Assembly (NCBI GenBank): GCA_023634235.1
Contig: JAMKCF010000009.1
Location: 558,001 to 622,000 of the forward strand
Direction of reading: 5' to 3'
Length of the DNA: 64,000 bases
Source of the DNA: Pisaster brevispinus
Taxonomy: Eukaryota > Echinodermata > Asteroidea > Forcipulatida > Asteriidae
Shown: positions 25,077 through 37,879 of the stretch, one piece after another
How the letters are laid out: each line of letters starts with the position of its first letter
Position numbering within the stretch: position 1 is the stretch's first letter
Notes under the pieces: generated by a model
Database searches by the model: none
Seen by the model: the letters and a program-made list of their open reading frames with translations, nothing else
Told to the model about the DNA's origin: nothing
Program-made: the position numbers and the translations under genes

Positions 25077-26439
25077 ACTTTTCTTTTTGAAACAGCTTCT
25101 TGCCTTTATGACGTACACACATGAACCAGGCATAATATTCGGCTCTTTTGTATAAGAGTATAAGAGACCTACACACATGGTGTACACTTTTATAGATTTT
25201 TTTGCAGGCTACAAATATATTTGATAACACTTTTCTTATTTTTCAGATGTTTTCCATCTAGATAGGTACACATACTTTCCACTGTAAATAAGCCCTAGGC
25301 ATAACAGAACATTTCAACATAAACAACAGGGTTCATTTTGCGTTCACCAATTTTCGAACTTAACTACATGTAAGTTTTTCTTTTTGAACAGTCAACGGTA
25401 TGATATTATCTCAAAACAACCCAATTTCCCACTAGCAACAGAACAGAAAAAGAAAAAACAAACAATGCACTACGCTGCCGAAACTAAACCCAAACAAAGC
25501 GCCAGGTGGATTCTTATCTAAGATTTGTTGACACTTGTTTTGTTATTAGACCCCCTAATACCAGGCAGATCAAGATTGACATTATTAGAGGGTAGTGCTA
25601 GTTTGTTTACATTGTACAAGGAAACTTCAAGGTCCAACTTGACAAAAGAAAAACTTCACAATTGGCAAAAGGTTGTTGAATGAGTAGATTAACCTTGTGG
25701 GGGGAAAAAAAGGTCCTTGCTCTTTGGTTCAAGAACCTGCACTTCCAAGATACAAACATTAACCTCAATAAAGAAGGTTCATTGTTTGGTAACTTCCCCC
25801 CACCCCAGAAAAAAAAAGACCAACAAAAAAACAACTTAGTATGGATTCTCCAGCCCTTCCCTACCACATCTCTCTGCCCCAGGATGAGATTCAGGATATT
25901 TCATTCATGTTGGTCTGTTTTTATCTACCATTATTTTCTCGTCTAGTTTACTGTTTCGTCCATCATGGTACTGACTGTGTGCCATTTTGTTTTCTTACAG
26001 AGGACTACAATGGGAATAAGTCGCTGTTGTTGTTTTTTTTCCATTCTAGGCAAGCACTTCTTTTCTTTGCATGTGTTCTGTAAATCTGTCCTTTTTGTGT
26101 GTTTTTAGAATTTATTTTCTTTGTGTGTTTTTGAATGTATTTTCTTTGTAGTTTTTATTTTCTTTGTAGCTTGTCAAATAAATCAAATCAAATCAACAAA
26201 CCCTGCAGAGTTTTTCCCTTTCAGCCTTCTGAGGAAAGACATTGCAAGGGGTAAACAAAACTGAGGCCATCACCAACTTCTTCAAATTAATACCACAGGT
26301 CATTTTGGTTGGTATCACAGTTTGCCATCTCAAGGGTAGAGCAGACAACGTGCATTTGTTGCTGGGTGACACACTCCCTCAGTATCATGGAGTTGTGTTT
26401 TACTGTTTGAAGTGAAGTATAGCAAATAATGCAACCGGT

Positions 26440-26929
26440 TAAAGGCAGGGTGTACTGTTGGTAATTGTCAAAGACCGGTATCCTCACTTGGTGTCTCCCA
26501 ACACATGCATTAAAAATATCAAAACTGTGAACATTTTGGGCTCAATTGGTCATCGAAGATGCTAGAAAATAATGAAAGAAAAAATATCAAAACTTTGAAC
26601 ATCGAAGATGCTAGAAAATAATGAAAGAAAAAATATCAAATCTGTGAACATCGAAGATGCTAGAAAATAATGAAAGAAAAAAAACCCCACCCTTGTTGCA
26701 TAGAATTATGTGCTTTCAGATGCCTGAGAAAGACTTCATGCCTGAAGCCTTTCTCGGATTCAAATTGTTTAGTGAAAAATTTTCTCTTTCTCTAAAACTA
26801 CATTACTTCAAAGGGTGTTGTTTCTAACAATGTATTAAAGTATCAACAACTCTCCACAGCTCTTTACCAAGTAATTTTTTAATGGTCATTAATTTGTGAA
26901 GTATTTACCAAAGGCGTACCCTCCCTTTA
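26440..26929. mobile_element. Non-autonomous TIR element, TAAAGG ends, with internal tandem repeat
   Basis: Left end TAAAGGCAGGGTGTACTG with TTGGTAA, right end TTTACCAAAGGCGTACCCTC then CCTTTA. It holds three 49-bp units at 26552-26685. Similar to 39736-40142. Confidence 0.65.
26552..26685. repeat. 49-bp tandem repeat, about 2.7 units
   Basis: Units start ATCGAAGATGCTAGAAAATA at 26552, 26601 and 26650; nearly identical. Inside the TIR element at 26440. Confidence 0.92.
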
Positions 26930-28854
26930 GTGTATGCAGGGCACAAACGGAACCCTTTGTTTGGAAACTGTTTGGGAATAATCTGGGTAAAGAAACGTCA
27001 CAAATAAATATTCTTATTTTAAAGAAGGACACAATCAATTCAAATTTAAATTGTTTTATTTCCACTGAGAAATAAGGGAACACATTTATGCATTATGGCA
27101 GGTGTTGATTATGACATGTTACATCGGGTTTTTGATGAAGAAGAAGATGGGGGTTAGGGGGAGGGGAAAGCGGCAGGATACGGTGTGTATTAATTTGACC
27201 GCCTTCAAGAAAGCACTAAGAGCACCATCAAATACTCCACCTCCCCCCAGACTTAAAAAATGAGACCAATCCGTGAGATCACACTCTTTCATTTGAGCTT
27301 CACCACAAAGGTCCATTAACCATAACAAAAAATGTTAAATAAACTTACAACTACTCAACACTTATAAAAATAAAACCTTCATAACATCTGCCTTTAGAAG
27401 ATCATTCATTCCAATATCTTGAAGGAAAGAACAAAATGCACGAAAGAGAAAAATAACGGCATGCCAGAGGCGGCAGTAGCTCTTAGCTGTCCGGATAGAT
27501 TTATGAGCTTTCGCCGAGGGTATAACATTTCTTGCGGCCTGGGGCCGGGGTATATACTACTATACACTCCTAAATAAGTCTTCATTAGGTCTTGTTCTTC
27601 TGGAAAGGGAGCATGCTTGTTTTGTTTTTACAATGCCTAGTTAGGAGTTGAATGATGCCTCTGCAGTGCTGGCACGCTTTCTACTGAACCCCCAGAGTTC
27701 ACTAACACACACACTGTACACCATACACACCGAGCATCAGACATACACAGCCAACATTTGGGTTATGGGAACATTATGTACTACAAGAAGTCTACCTGTC
27801 TCCTCCAACATGAGGCTGTTGGAATGAAAACCACTTTGAGGAGGCTCGTAAAAACGGAAAGTTCTAACAAATAATATTTATAGCAATCCTAAAAAAAGAA
27901 AAAATTTTGAATTTCTCTGAGGGATGCACTAAAAGTCTTGTTTGGGCGGCTAGAGGTCAATGTGTTAACATGAAAAGTTCAACACCTGTATGCATTGTTT
28001 GTACAAAGAAAATATGCAAAAGATGTGAGCAAGTATTTCTAGGCATGTTTTGCAGGTTATTTTTAAGTACATGTACATGTAAGTGTCCTGACCGGCATGA
28101 ATAAATTCTCTCAGAAACCCGTCAGGAGATACAGCAGTTTCTTTGTGGGAACCGTGGTATTTTATTCGTCTCTAGGCACCACGCTGGAATCTCACAGACC
28201 GGTCCACACCTGCTGAAATTGCTTTACGGTTCAGATTCAGCCTTGTGTCAAAGCCTACTAGGTCACCGTGATTGATAACCAATCCAAAATACCCAGCATA
28301 GCTCCACGCCAGCTAGATGAAGACATAACCAGAGTTATTTTGGCCACGGATACGGTATTTCCAGATTCGGTCTTTTCATTCGAAAATTCAAACTATTTCC
28401 TGTCAGACTTCGGGACAAATTTGACATAAACAAAATTTTTTTTTTTTTTAAAGCGCTGAAGTACAAGGCTGGCTAAACTAACTCCGAATGCCGGCAATTC
28501 TTGCCTTTTGCGAGCAAATTTGAAAAACAAATTAAACCTCAGTCCGATTTAACATTGTTGACTTGTTTGGGTATGTTTTCCCGTGCTCTCTTTATCGTGA
28601 TTACCCTGGAGTATCCATCAAAATGTTATTGGGAAAAAAAACAACCGCATGAATTTCCTTAAGGCCTCGTTAGTTTCCTAACAGGGAATTTCATGTGGGC
28701 ACTCAAATGAATGAAGAAATGTGCCCTGGAAGATGTGATGATCTATTTCAGTCCGAGTAAACAGAGGTTTTTTTTCCTGATACAAGCACTGGGGGGTGAA
28801 TAGCAGCTCCTTTCATTTTTTTTCCCCCCTTACAATAAGAGCTCTTGTTTCATA

Positions 28855-29021
28855 CAGGCCACACATTGTATCTTTGAGAGGGCAAGGGCGTTTGCATTTT
28901 GCAAAGGGCACTTCCATCGGAAAATCTTTAAGTCTACAGAAAACCTTTGGAAGGAGCACCAAGGCCCAAGACCAGGGCACTGAGGCCATGGCTTTCGTAG
29001 CCTCCATGTAATTCCAGGACT
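28855..29021. mobile_element. CAGGCCTG-family element, reverse orientation
   Basis: Reverse orientation relative to 56297: GAGAGGGCAAGGGCG, a GCACTTCCATCGGAAAATCT arm and GGCACTGAGGCCATGGC near the right end. Ends weakly preserved. Confidence 0.5.
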
Positions 29022-29204
29022 GTTCATAGCATGTTTGCTGAGCATCTGCATGTATTTTGGTTAGACCTACATGTCTACATAAGATGCACATATACAACCA
29101 TCTTTGGGAGTACATTTTTTGTAGTGATCTTTCTCAAAGTTACAAGATACATGTGTAACACTTCAAATAATTTTATGGCTAGCAAAAGTACCCACTGGAC
29201 CACT

Positions 29205-29605
29205 GACCAGTGGGCACAAATTCAAAAAGCTGCTTAAGCACAAAATAATTTTCAGAATATGGTTAGCAGCCAAAATACCATGCCATATGAACTACTTGTG
29301 ACCTGCTTCCCGCTGTTTATGCTCAGCAGAAACTCATTGAGCAATATTTTCTGCTAAAGCAGCTCTATAAAATCGGCCCCAGATAAGTCTAGTATTTTAA
29401 GCATTGAACAAGGGCTCATGAAGCCTTTAAGCTCACAAAAACTGTGAAGTATAGAGAAATATTGCTTAGTAGTAACAGGTAACCAGCCAAAATTCCACAA
29501 AAGTTTACATTGTTGCAACTGGGGCGGTCCACTCATTTATTTTGCTAAGCAATGACATTTGCTCAGCAGTATCTTCTGCTTAACAGTTAAAAAATTGCAC
29601 CCAGG
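29205..29605. mobile_element. Two adjacent diverged MITEs of the GGGCCC family
   Basis: Segments 29205-29380 and 29398-29605 each have GCTTAAGCA-type inner arms, a CAGCCAAAAT centre and a right arm near GCAGCTCTATAAAATCGG or its decayed form. They lie in the 24614-29996 BRF1 intron. Confidence 0.65.
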
Positions 29606-29996
29606 TAACCGCACACCCGAAGAAGACTTGCAGTCTTGTGTTTTTCCTCCTGCTTTAGATGCTGTAAACAAATACTAATTGTGTGATACAAATTGCGATA
29701 AAAATGGTCTGAACAAGATTATTTTGAAATTCAAGTCCAAATAACGGCCTGATAAGGCATGAAATTGAACCTCACAATCGCAAGAACTGCCTCCAACACA
29801 CATTTTTTGGTACAGTGTTTTTCAGTTTTCTATGACACAAAAGAACCCAACCAAAAAAAGAGGCAATCGGCTGATCCCACTGAGAAGTTGCATGCCTGGA
29901 AAAAAGCAGTAGAGACCAGTGGTTTATTACAACTGACCAGATTTGGTAGCGCGGGAATGGGAATTTCAAACGGATGACATCGTGAAGTTCACTTAC

Positions 29997-30099
29997 CGTC
30001 GCACGAACTTTTCTTCATCAAGGCTCTTTCGATCTCCTCTTGCATTGAACTGATTTCTCCAGAGAGTTCTTGGAACTGCTGTTTACTCATCTCAGTCAG
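29997..30099 (-). CDS. BRF1: BRF1 visible exon 7: charged linker helix
   Basis: Codes LTEMSKQQFQELSGEISSM then QEEIERALMKKSSCD, matching in position and character the coiled, charged stretch after the cyclin core in animal BRF1 (human has an LEQVLSKKLEEVEGEI type sequence). Acceptor CTTTGTAG, donor G|GTAAGT. Phase agrees on both sides. Confidence 0.88.
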
Positions 30100-31521
30100 C
30101 TACAAAGGAGTGACAACAAACGAGTCATGAACTTACGTGTAAATAAAGAAACTAAGAACACAAACACCAGGGCTTGAAATTTACACCAGACAGCAGGCCG
30201 GAGGCCACTGATTTTAGCATCGGGCCAGTAAAACTCAAGACCGAACAAGTCCAGTAGTCTTGTGTTTGTTTCCATTGAATAATAATACCTCACTGTGTAA
30301 TAAATTCAATTCCAAACAAAAATGATGGTCAAATGTTGTTGACTTTTAGTCTGATAAACATCTTTCAAATAATACAACGTAAAAGCAATCTTCTCTTAGT
30401 GATTGGTCAGCATAGTCTGTTCTCATTTTGATTCTGGTCTTGTTACAAGACTTCTGGTCTGGCGAAAAATGTTGAGCTACAAGCCTCGCAATCTTGTGGA
30501 TTTTTCACTCAAATTCGACCCCTGGATACCCACTGGTTGTACAGGTTGTAAGAAAGAATTTAAAAAAACTGAATTTTGGCTGAAAAATATAGACGTTGCA
30601 TCTTGCTTTTACGAACAGAGTTACCTAGTGTACATTCCGGGTCATTTCTTGGCAGGCAAGCTATTGCACTCGGACATGTAAGAAACTCAATACACAACAG
30701 CTGAACAAGTTCTGAGATACGACCCCCTTTCTTATCAAAAAAACAGATAAGAGGTGTACAGCGCAATCTTCACAAAAAATGTGAGATATTGCATGATTTA
30801 TTTGTGTGTGTGCCAGCAGAAAGTGCAGGCTCTGTGGCTCTTTTGTAAACAATTTAAGTCACAGGGTTATATGTGCTGTACATAACAAGTTAGTATTAAC
30901 TGATTGAACTACTCCCAATAAAAAAAGCACAACAAATACCAAAAAAAGAAATAAAATAATAAATTACATTGCTCTTATTCCCACTATTCCTAAATGCAGG
31001 AATTACATGTGGCATGAGTTATGGCTAATAGCTATCAAAGAAAGAAGTCACGAGTCCTTGATCTTGTTAACAACCATTTCGCTTTGAGATTAAACAAAAT
31101 CTATTTCCCATTACTCATGCAGGATTATTTTCATTCAAAAGGCAACTTTTTCTCTCTCTAGCCATTAATGACTTATTTTGTCTATGAAACTCAGTTTGGA
31201 CATCCCTATAAAGACGATTTCTCATTGGTTTTTACAGATTTTAAAGGCTCCTATTTCTTTTAAGGGCGTGTTTCTCAATCGCAATCACACCATTGGAAAA
31301 CCGTTCTTTATAAGAACTAGTTATTATTAGTAGTATTATGATTATTTATTCTAGGCCATTTCACTCCATAAACTCCCTAGTGAGGTTCAAAATTTAAAGA
31401 ATTTCCAATGAGACAATTACACACAATCCACACATCCCTCCCATGTTTTCAGTACTTGTAGCTTCTGGTCTGGTTTCACAAAGAGCCAAGACCGACCCTC
31501 AGATAGGTGTCACTCTTAATT

Positions 31522-31630
31522 CCTACTGACAAAATAGGGAGACCGCCAACACCAACGCCTAGATGGCTCAGTTGGTAGAGCGCCCGCATGTTAACCCCGA
31601 GGGTCACAGGTTCAAGTCCTACTCTAGTCA
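31522..31630 (+). mobile_element. tRNA-derived SINE, family A, copy 3
   Basis: Same family; the body keeps TGGCTCAGTTGGTAGAGCG and GGTTCAAGTCC. The octamer TCTTAATT occurs on both sides and may be a target-site duplication. Confidence 0.85.
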
Positions 31631-31689
31631 TTCTTAATTACTGAGCAGAGTGTGATGTTGACATATAAATCACTGTGGTGCTTATTTAG

Positions 31690-32055
31690 ACTGGTGGTCC
31701 GCAAACCTTTAAGCCGGCGACCCAATAGAAATTTCAGGCACTTGACAGCAACCCAACTGCCCATCCCCAGCTGATTGTACCCACTGCACAGGTAATGTCA
31801 TTATAGCAGGTCGATCTTCACAAGAGTTATTTATTTATTTATTGCAGCAGTTTGTCTTTCATAAATTAATGATAATTTGCATCATTGATAAATAAAATTG
31901 AAGGGAAAAAAATACCATGTTTTAGATATTATTTTTTGTGTCTATTGATCACAATTTGCTGGCCCGTAGACGAGTATCGTCCATGTTGAAAGTAAATTAT
32001 CAACACTTTTGGCGAATCAGCTGAAGTTTTAGTTCACAACCCATAGTTGGCAATG
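31690..32055. mobile_element. Possible hAT-like fragment
   Basis: Left end CTGGTGGTCCGCAAACC followed by GGCGACCCAATAG; near the right end, ACAACCCATAGTTGGCAATG reads in reverse as a similar hAT-type end. No ORF. Weak. Confidence 0.3.
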
Positions 32056-32089
32056 CCTTGAATTAGACAACTATGTGAAATCGAGCCCT

Positions 32090-32237
32090 GGGCTCGATTT
32101 CACAAAGCACTAAGATTCGTCTTAAGATGAGTTGTCAGAATCACCACAGTGATTTGTTTTGTGACATCACACTTTGCTTAGCAATTAAGATTGCTTCGCG
32201 GTTAAGATCGACCTTAACTCTTTGTGAAATCTGCCCC
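32090..32237. mobile_element. Palindromic MITE, GGCTCGATTTCACAAAGC family, copy 2
   Basis: GGGCTCGATTTCACAAAGCA at the left, TTTGTGAAATCTGCCCC at the right, same inner sequence as 10048-10200. Just before it is TGTGAAATCGAGCCC, probably the end of a second broken copy. Confidence 0.8.
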
Positions 32238-33800
32238 TGGTCACATATAAAATAAACAAACAGATAACTTTCTATCACAACTTTGGTTAGGTTCAACGTT
32301 TTGCTCACGCAAGGAAAATCTTCACAGAAAGAAAAAATTGTAAAAATTTAAACAGTTTATATCTACAAAGAGACAACTATTCACATTTATGTTTGGCTTC
32401 AATTTGCAATAATTTATAGCTCATTTGCCATGGTCTGGTTATGCTGGTATCTGTAAGTATTTCACCCCGGCAAAAATTTAACTCCATCAATCACACTAGC
32501 TGAACACCGGTGCCGTGCGGCATGTATCCGGTCTCAAGCCCGATAAAAAATTTATGGTCTCCCACTTCATAACACAAAACCTGATGACGAAAAAAAAAAA
32601 AAAGGAAAAAAGAAAAGAGAAAAAAAAAGTGCCTCCACAGAAATCTGATCCGGTGAAATGGAAATTAATGTTCACTAGACTTCCATGTCAAATCAGGTAT
32701 GTGTTATATCTGGATACCTCAAACCAATCCCCATGAGTTGGTCAAAGTGTAATAAAACACACCTGACAATGCGCCAGAAAGCTATGAAGAGTCAGGGTAG
32801 AATGTTGGGGGGAGGAGAGGGTGAGACTGCCTAAGCAACCATTGCCAATTCAGGTTGTTTTTTTTTTGGGGGGGGGAGGGGGTATTTCTCTTCTAGTAGT
32901 GTTTTTGTGTGTGTGTGTGTTTAGACAGCCATTCTGCTCTGCTGACATGAAGTCCGTTACATGTACATTGGGGAGCAGACTCCCTCCAACTCATCCTCCC
33001 ATTTGTAACCCAACCTCAATTTGACATTTGGGCATGATTCGACTCGCATTGCTCGCCGCTAATTTACAAATTCCCAACAGCTCCATCGCCAGACGCTTAA
33101 TGTGCCGGGGACAGTCCGCATAGCCCGAATAATCCGTCCGAAGTGACTCACACGCTTTGACAGATACCTGAAGAATGTTCCGGCGTCGTTAGACCAAGCC
33201 TAATTCCTATCACTGTTTATTTATTTTGCGAGGGGATATGTGTCTCACTGACCCCCCCCCCCCAAACACAACCATGGTGTGGTTTGTTTCAATGACAAGC
33301 AGTCAAACGATTAGGACGGCTGGGCAGATTGCACATTAGGGTGGCCGGCCGGACTGCACTTAAATTCATTCCTAAATTTCTTTCACAGGTCGACTGGATT
33401 GATTATCACTCAACTGACAATTTGTTTTTATCTTTCCCTTCACAGCTTCTCCTCCCCCTCCCCCCCCACAAAGTCAATGCAGACTTTGTGTGAATTTAAA
33501 GACCATGATTGATTCAATCGCATTGGGTACGCTTTCGAATGTCTGGCATTTAAGTTATTGTTCACGGCATACGAATCCTGGTTAAAGGAAAAACCAGAAG
33601 AAGCAAAGTTCAAAAAGGCGAGGGAATAAGGAAAAATCCATACAGTCTAGACAGCATGACATCACTAATGGTAAACTGGAATATCACTGACACATTCTGC
33701 ATCAATCCTGTGACTTTTTGATGACAACATTTTAAGGAATGTCATTCAAGAATAGAGGTTGTACTTCTCTCAAGCCCCATCCAAGCTACCCCGGAAAAAA

Positions 33801-33823
33801 CAACAACACAGCAGCAGCAGCTT

Positions 33824-33867
<44 letters not shown>

Positions 33868-33868
33868 G
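33801..33868 (+). repeat. (CAG)n/(CAA)n microsatellite
   Basis: CAACAACA, a short CAG run, then about fifteen CAA units; intronic. Confidence 0.9.
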
Positions 33869-34135
33869 GAACACAAATGTTTTACAAGTTTACATGTATC
33901 GACCCATTGCATGATGTGGAATGCACCTCCGCAAAATGTGCGTCTACCATTTCGGCCATTTTGGGAGGTACATTTTGACTCCAAAAATGGCTGACCGGAT
34001 AGGTGCGTTTAAGTGCGCTCCGCGTCGTGGAACAGGTCAATAAATTTACACATACATAAATGAAATGGAATAAAATGAACGTATAACGACACACAACATT
34101 GTTAAACGTTTGTGATAACTTTGTTGTTTTGGTTT

Positions 34136-34262
34136 AAGCACTGGATAGTCATCGCTTTCCCAAGTTCTGCGGAAAAAAATCCGTAGGCATACTACTCATG
34201 TGGGACTCAAACCCACGAACCTTACCATTCTAGATCAGATGACTCAACCACTGAGTACTCAG
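34136..34262 (-). mobile_element. Family B SINE, reverse copy
   Basis: On the minus strand it reads AGTGGTTGAGTCATC, CTAGAATGGTAAGG and GTGGGTTTGAGTCCCAC, as in family B. Confidence 0.75.
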
Positions 34263-34892
34263 TGCTTGTCACACATCGGTGACATTACTCAAAATAGTAC
34301 TCTTCATCTCGGATGCAAAATTATCAAACTTATTTCAACTTTGTCGTCATTTTGGGAAAAGTGCCAACATGGCCAATGGTCAATTGGCCGTTCACAACCG
34401 TCCTTCAGCCATGATGGAATTTCTGTTTGTGAAAAGTGTACCTTGTGTAGAAAGTTTGACTAAACATTTATCTCAACCCCTGGCTTTGAACGACCCTATC
34501 CACTATAGAGTTTCAGAGAGATTAACGAACTAAAGTGTTGTTTTAGAAAGCCCAACCAATCTACATACTGTACAAGCTGTACTCCACGAGTCATCTGGTG
34601 AAGCTTGGAAGAAATGTTGCCCCATTGGCAGATAAAAATGTACTGGGAAAAAAAGAAGTGTGTTCACCTCAGTGTCGACATGCCAAGCATAAATAGTTTG
34701 TTTTATTAGCACAGACATTACTACCCTTCACATTTCCTTTCGCTAAAGTCTTTCTCACCACTTGTTATCGATATGTCATTTGGTGTACAATGACTTGTTA
34801 TTGTGTTGACGTCTCAAGTATTTTCTTTCCAATGAAGCCCCCCCCCCTCCCCACCTCTCCTCCCCGCATCCTGCCCTCATCAGTCCACCTAC

Positions 34893-35019
34893 CTGAGCAA
34901 GCTTGGCCCTCCTACGACCCTTGGTGAAAGACGGTGGGTCTTGTTCTTCCTCCAGATCGATCTTATTGAATTCATCAATAGTCAGCTGCCCTGATGGAGT
35001 CTCTTCAAATTCAGTCAGT
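34893..35019 (-). CDS. BRF1: BRF1 visible exon 6: end of cyclin fold 2 (LTEFEETP block)
   Basis: Codes [31 protein letters not shown] and [11 protein letters not shown], the conserved end of the TFIIB-like core. Acceptor TTGTTCCAG, donor CTCAG|GTAGGT. Ends in phase 0. Confidence 0.95.
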
Positions 35020-35441
35020 CTGGAACAAGAACAAACAAGTTTAAGAAACCCCATAAAAATCTCACGGAATCTCCTGCATGCAGCCACTTTGTGAATCTCT
35101 TGTGGATTGGCAGTTTTTAACATACATGTATGCTCGCCCCGTTGTGTTTTCTTTTGTTTAGTATACTTTTTCAAATCTGTTTGAATCATCACTGTAAACT
35201 GGTCTCACTGATTTATGTCTAATAATTTGTGTTTATGAAATTTGCACCATTTACCGCAAACACACTAGTAAATTTTTGACTTGAACTGTTAGCAGTAATT
35301 GGTTTATTGTACATTCAAATACATTACATTTTAAGTACATTACATCTCATAAAAACCGTCTCAGTGGTGATTAGAGTTTTGACATCCTCTCGACACATAT
35401 CTTTGAGATTCATTTGTTTCTCCTTGTTTTGGTCAATCCAA

Positions 35442-35646
35442 AGCCGCGTTCGCATTGGACTTAAAATGGTTAACTTACCGCCGCAAATTGTTAACTTACC
35501 GATATTAAGTCCAAGTGCGAACAGCCGTTAACTTACCGGGGTGGTAAATTACCGCCAAAGCGGTGTTAACTTAACAGGCCGATTCGAGTCGCGGTAACTT
35601 AACAATGTTTACTTAACAGGGACAAGAAGTCCAATGCGAACATAGC
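35442..35646. mobile_element. TIR MITE with GTTCGCATTGGACTT ends
   Basis: Left end AGCCGCGTTCGCATTGGACT, right end AGTCCAATGCGAACATAGCT. The interior has several copies of GTTAACTTACC in both orientations. Confidence 0.8.
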
Positions 35647-36333
35647 TCAGCATACCTTGTAGAAAAGATAATTAGCGCGTTGAGACGGTGTGATAACATG
35701 CTTTATAAGAACTGCGTATTATTATTTTTCTATTATTGCTATTACTATTATCATTATTAATCTGTACATTTGTATGTGGTCGGCCTTAAAAATTAGCAAA
35801 ATTCCAATCACGGAAACAGACTCTACACTGTATTTCTAAAACACAACATAAAAGCTTTTTTTATTAGTTCACTTATAAAATCCACATTACAACTTGTAGC
35901 AATAGTATAAAAAGTCACCTGTATTTTTCAAGAAAAAAACAACTTTGGTTGAGAGTTACGCTTTACATTTACATGTTCTTTGTCAATTTCATTACTTGAG
36001 TAAACATTCAAATCTGCTGCATTTCAAAGTTGGCAAAGCTTCTGCTGTAATGGTGTAATGTAAATGACAATAAATTATAACAAATAAACGGGTTCTTGAC
36101 AATATTATGTTAGGGTCTACTGTCACATGAGAAACAATTTTGTAAAGGCAATCCACTGCACTGCATGCAGACGGAACAATTTGACAGCACAAGAAAAAAA
36201 ACCTTTCTAGCTGTCCCAATTCAAATTGAAATGTGAATGCTTACATCATCTCGGAACTTGTGTAAGACCTGGTTGCCTGTAAGTCGCCTCGTGTGACACA
36301 ACCTTTGTTTTCCTTCCAATTTCATCAGTGTAA

Positions 36334-36462
36334 GGCCGTGTCCGAAACGGCGACTTCGGCTAGAGCTACGGCTAGATTGCGCGCGTCTGCCTATTCTTCA
36401 ACACTGGCAGACGCGCTGATCTAGCTGTAGCTGTAGCCGAAGTCGCCGTTTCGGACACGGCC
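36334..36462. mobile_element. Near-perfect palindromic MITE with TAA target duplication
   Basis: 129 bp, with inverted repeats starting GGCCGTGTCCGAAACGGCGA, perfect for 29 bp and good for about 58 bp, leaving a very small loop. TAA flanks both ends (36331-36333 and 36463-36465), as in PIF/Harbinger elements. Confidence 0.9.
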
Positions 36463-37757
36463 TAATTCAAACGAGAGGCTCAAAGACAAAAATATAGTCG
36501 GGTCCCTTTAATTGTGAAAATGAGCATTCCGTATTAACAACTGTTGGATACAGGGACTATGACAAAGATGACTGGGGTATGATATTATAGAGATCTACGG
36601 AGCCACTTGTCTACTCTTACAACACAGCTCCAACCTTTCCTTTACATTAACCCAGCCAGTCATAGTTTGCCAACGGGCAAAAATGATTCATGCTTTGTGA
36701 ATAATGCATTCGTTGTACTTCTTCCAAGTACGTCATCCCCTACCCTCCCCCCTGGAAGAAAATAATAAATAAAAACACTCACAAAAACCACACACACACA
36801 CAAACACTCACCACCGTTATTGTGGTATTAATTCTATTATTTTTTTTAAGACTTAAAAAGTACAATGATCTTTAAAACATAATTGGCCCATGCCAATTTG
36901 AAGCCATCCTTGCATTTTAAAATAATGGTGTCGTTCCATGGGTTTTTATTCATTGACGATTGTTATCATGATTAATTAAAAAGTCCTTTCCATCACAAAC
37001 AAATCAAATTGCTGACGATATAACGATGGAAAGATGAATTGTCAATAATTGTCAAATATCTCATCAAAGTACGCCGCGATTTGGGTTTGAACATTTGATG
37101 GATCGGCATATAAATGATTCAGTCATGAAATTGATAACAACAAGAAGTAGTTGTATTCATCTTGTGATTGATATCCTTTCAATTCTGACGCAATTCAAAT
37201 GACACAGAATAAAACAAAAACCACAACTCATTCATGGACAGAAAATAGTTAAAGGAAAGATCAACATTTGGGGGGGGGGGGTGGGGGTGAAGGTTGGGGG
37301 TGAATTTACATCCCAAAACACTATCCACACCACTGATTGTTTTTTTCTTTTGGGGGGGGGGGTGTTTTTCAGGAAAAGAGATCGGTGATTTTCCAGGGTG
37401 TTGCCCGATAATAAACCAACCAGTTGACAAGAAACCATTATAACAACAAGTACAAAGAAGGTGCTCTTGGTCCACTACACACTACAAAGGTCCAATGGTA
37501 TTTGAACTGTTTATACTTTCCTGGCCTGGCAAATTGAATATAAAGAGTGAATTCATGTACAACTTCCTCTTAGAATGGCAGCATTTCAAACTGAAATGTT
37601 TCCCACTCTGATCAATTCTGACGATCACTGTAAGTCATTCTTCATACTGCGGCATTTGAGGAAGACTCTGCAGGAGTCAAAATGTGACTTTTTTGTACTG
37701 CATATTTCTGCATATATGTACATCTGAAGAGTTGCTACTTAGTGGCGATTTTCTTAC

Positions 37758-37851
37758 CTTTTTCTAAGAGTAGCGTCGCAGACTTTGACCACTCGAATAA
37801 TGTCCTTCTGTGTTCGGTTGAAATTGTGCAAACGAGCTGCAACCAATAATG
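37758..37851 (-). CDS. BRF1: BRF1 visible exon 5: cyclin fold 2, core helices
   Basis: Completes Ala of LCGAALL, then codes [19 protein letters not shown] and [11 protein letters not shown] with a split Arg codon. Acceptor CTTTAACAG, donor AAAG|GTAAGA. The dispersed repeat at 37880-38034 begins 28 bp upstream of the acceptor, so it may carry the branch point. Confidence 0.95.
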
Positions 37852-37879
37852 CTGTTAAAGACAAATGATAAAGCAAATG

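Larger units (their letters stand above)
24614..29996 (-). other. BRF1 intron, 5.4 kb
   Basis: Contains a reverse SINE (24980), an inverted-repeat element with an internal 49-bp tandem repeat (26440-26929), a CAGGCC-ended element (28855) and two MITE copies (29205-29605). No other gene was recognised. Confidence 0.55.
30100..34892 (-). other. BRF1 intron, 4.8 kb
   Basis: Contains a tRNA-derived SINE (31522), a possible hAT-like fragment (31690-32055), a palindromic MITE (32090), a CAG/CAA microsatellite (33801) and a reverse SINE (34136). No coding exon seen. Confidence 0.55.
35020..37757 (-). other. BRF1 intron, 2.7 kb
   Basis: Contains two palindromic MITEs (35442 and 36334) and poly-G runs near 37271 and 37353. 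No coding exon seen. Confidence 0.55.

Noticed and set aside
33801..33868. CAG/CAA tract as a coding polyglutamine
   Set aside because: Intronic, flanked by stops in all frames; a plain microsatellite.
35442..36465. Short palindromic repeats considered as a CRISPR-like array
   Set aside because: Only single long inverted repeats with MITE-style ends; no regular repeat-spacer structure, and the DNA is animal.
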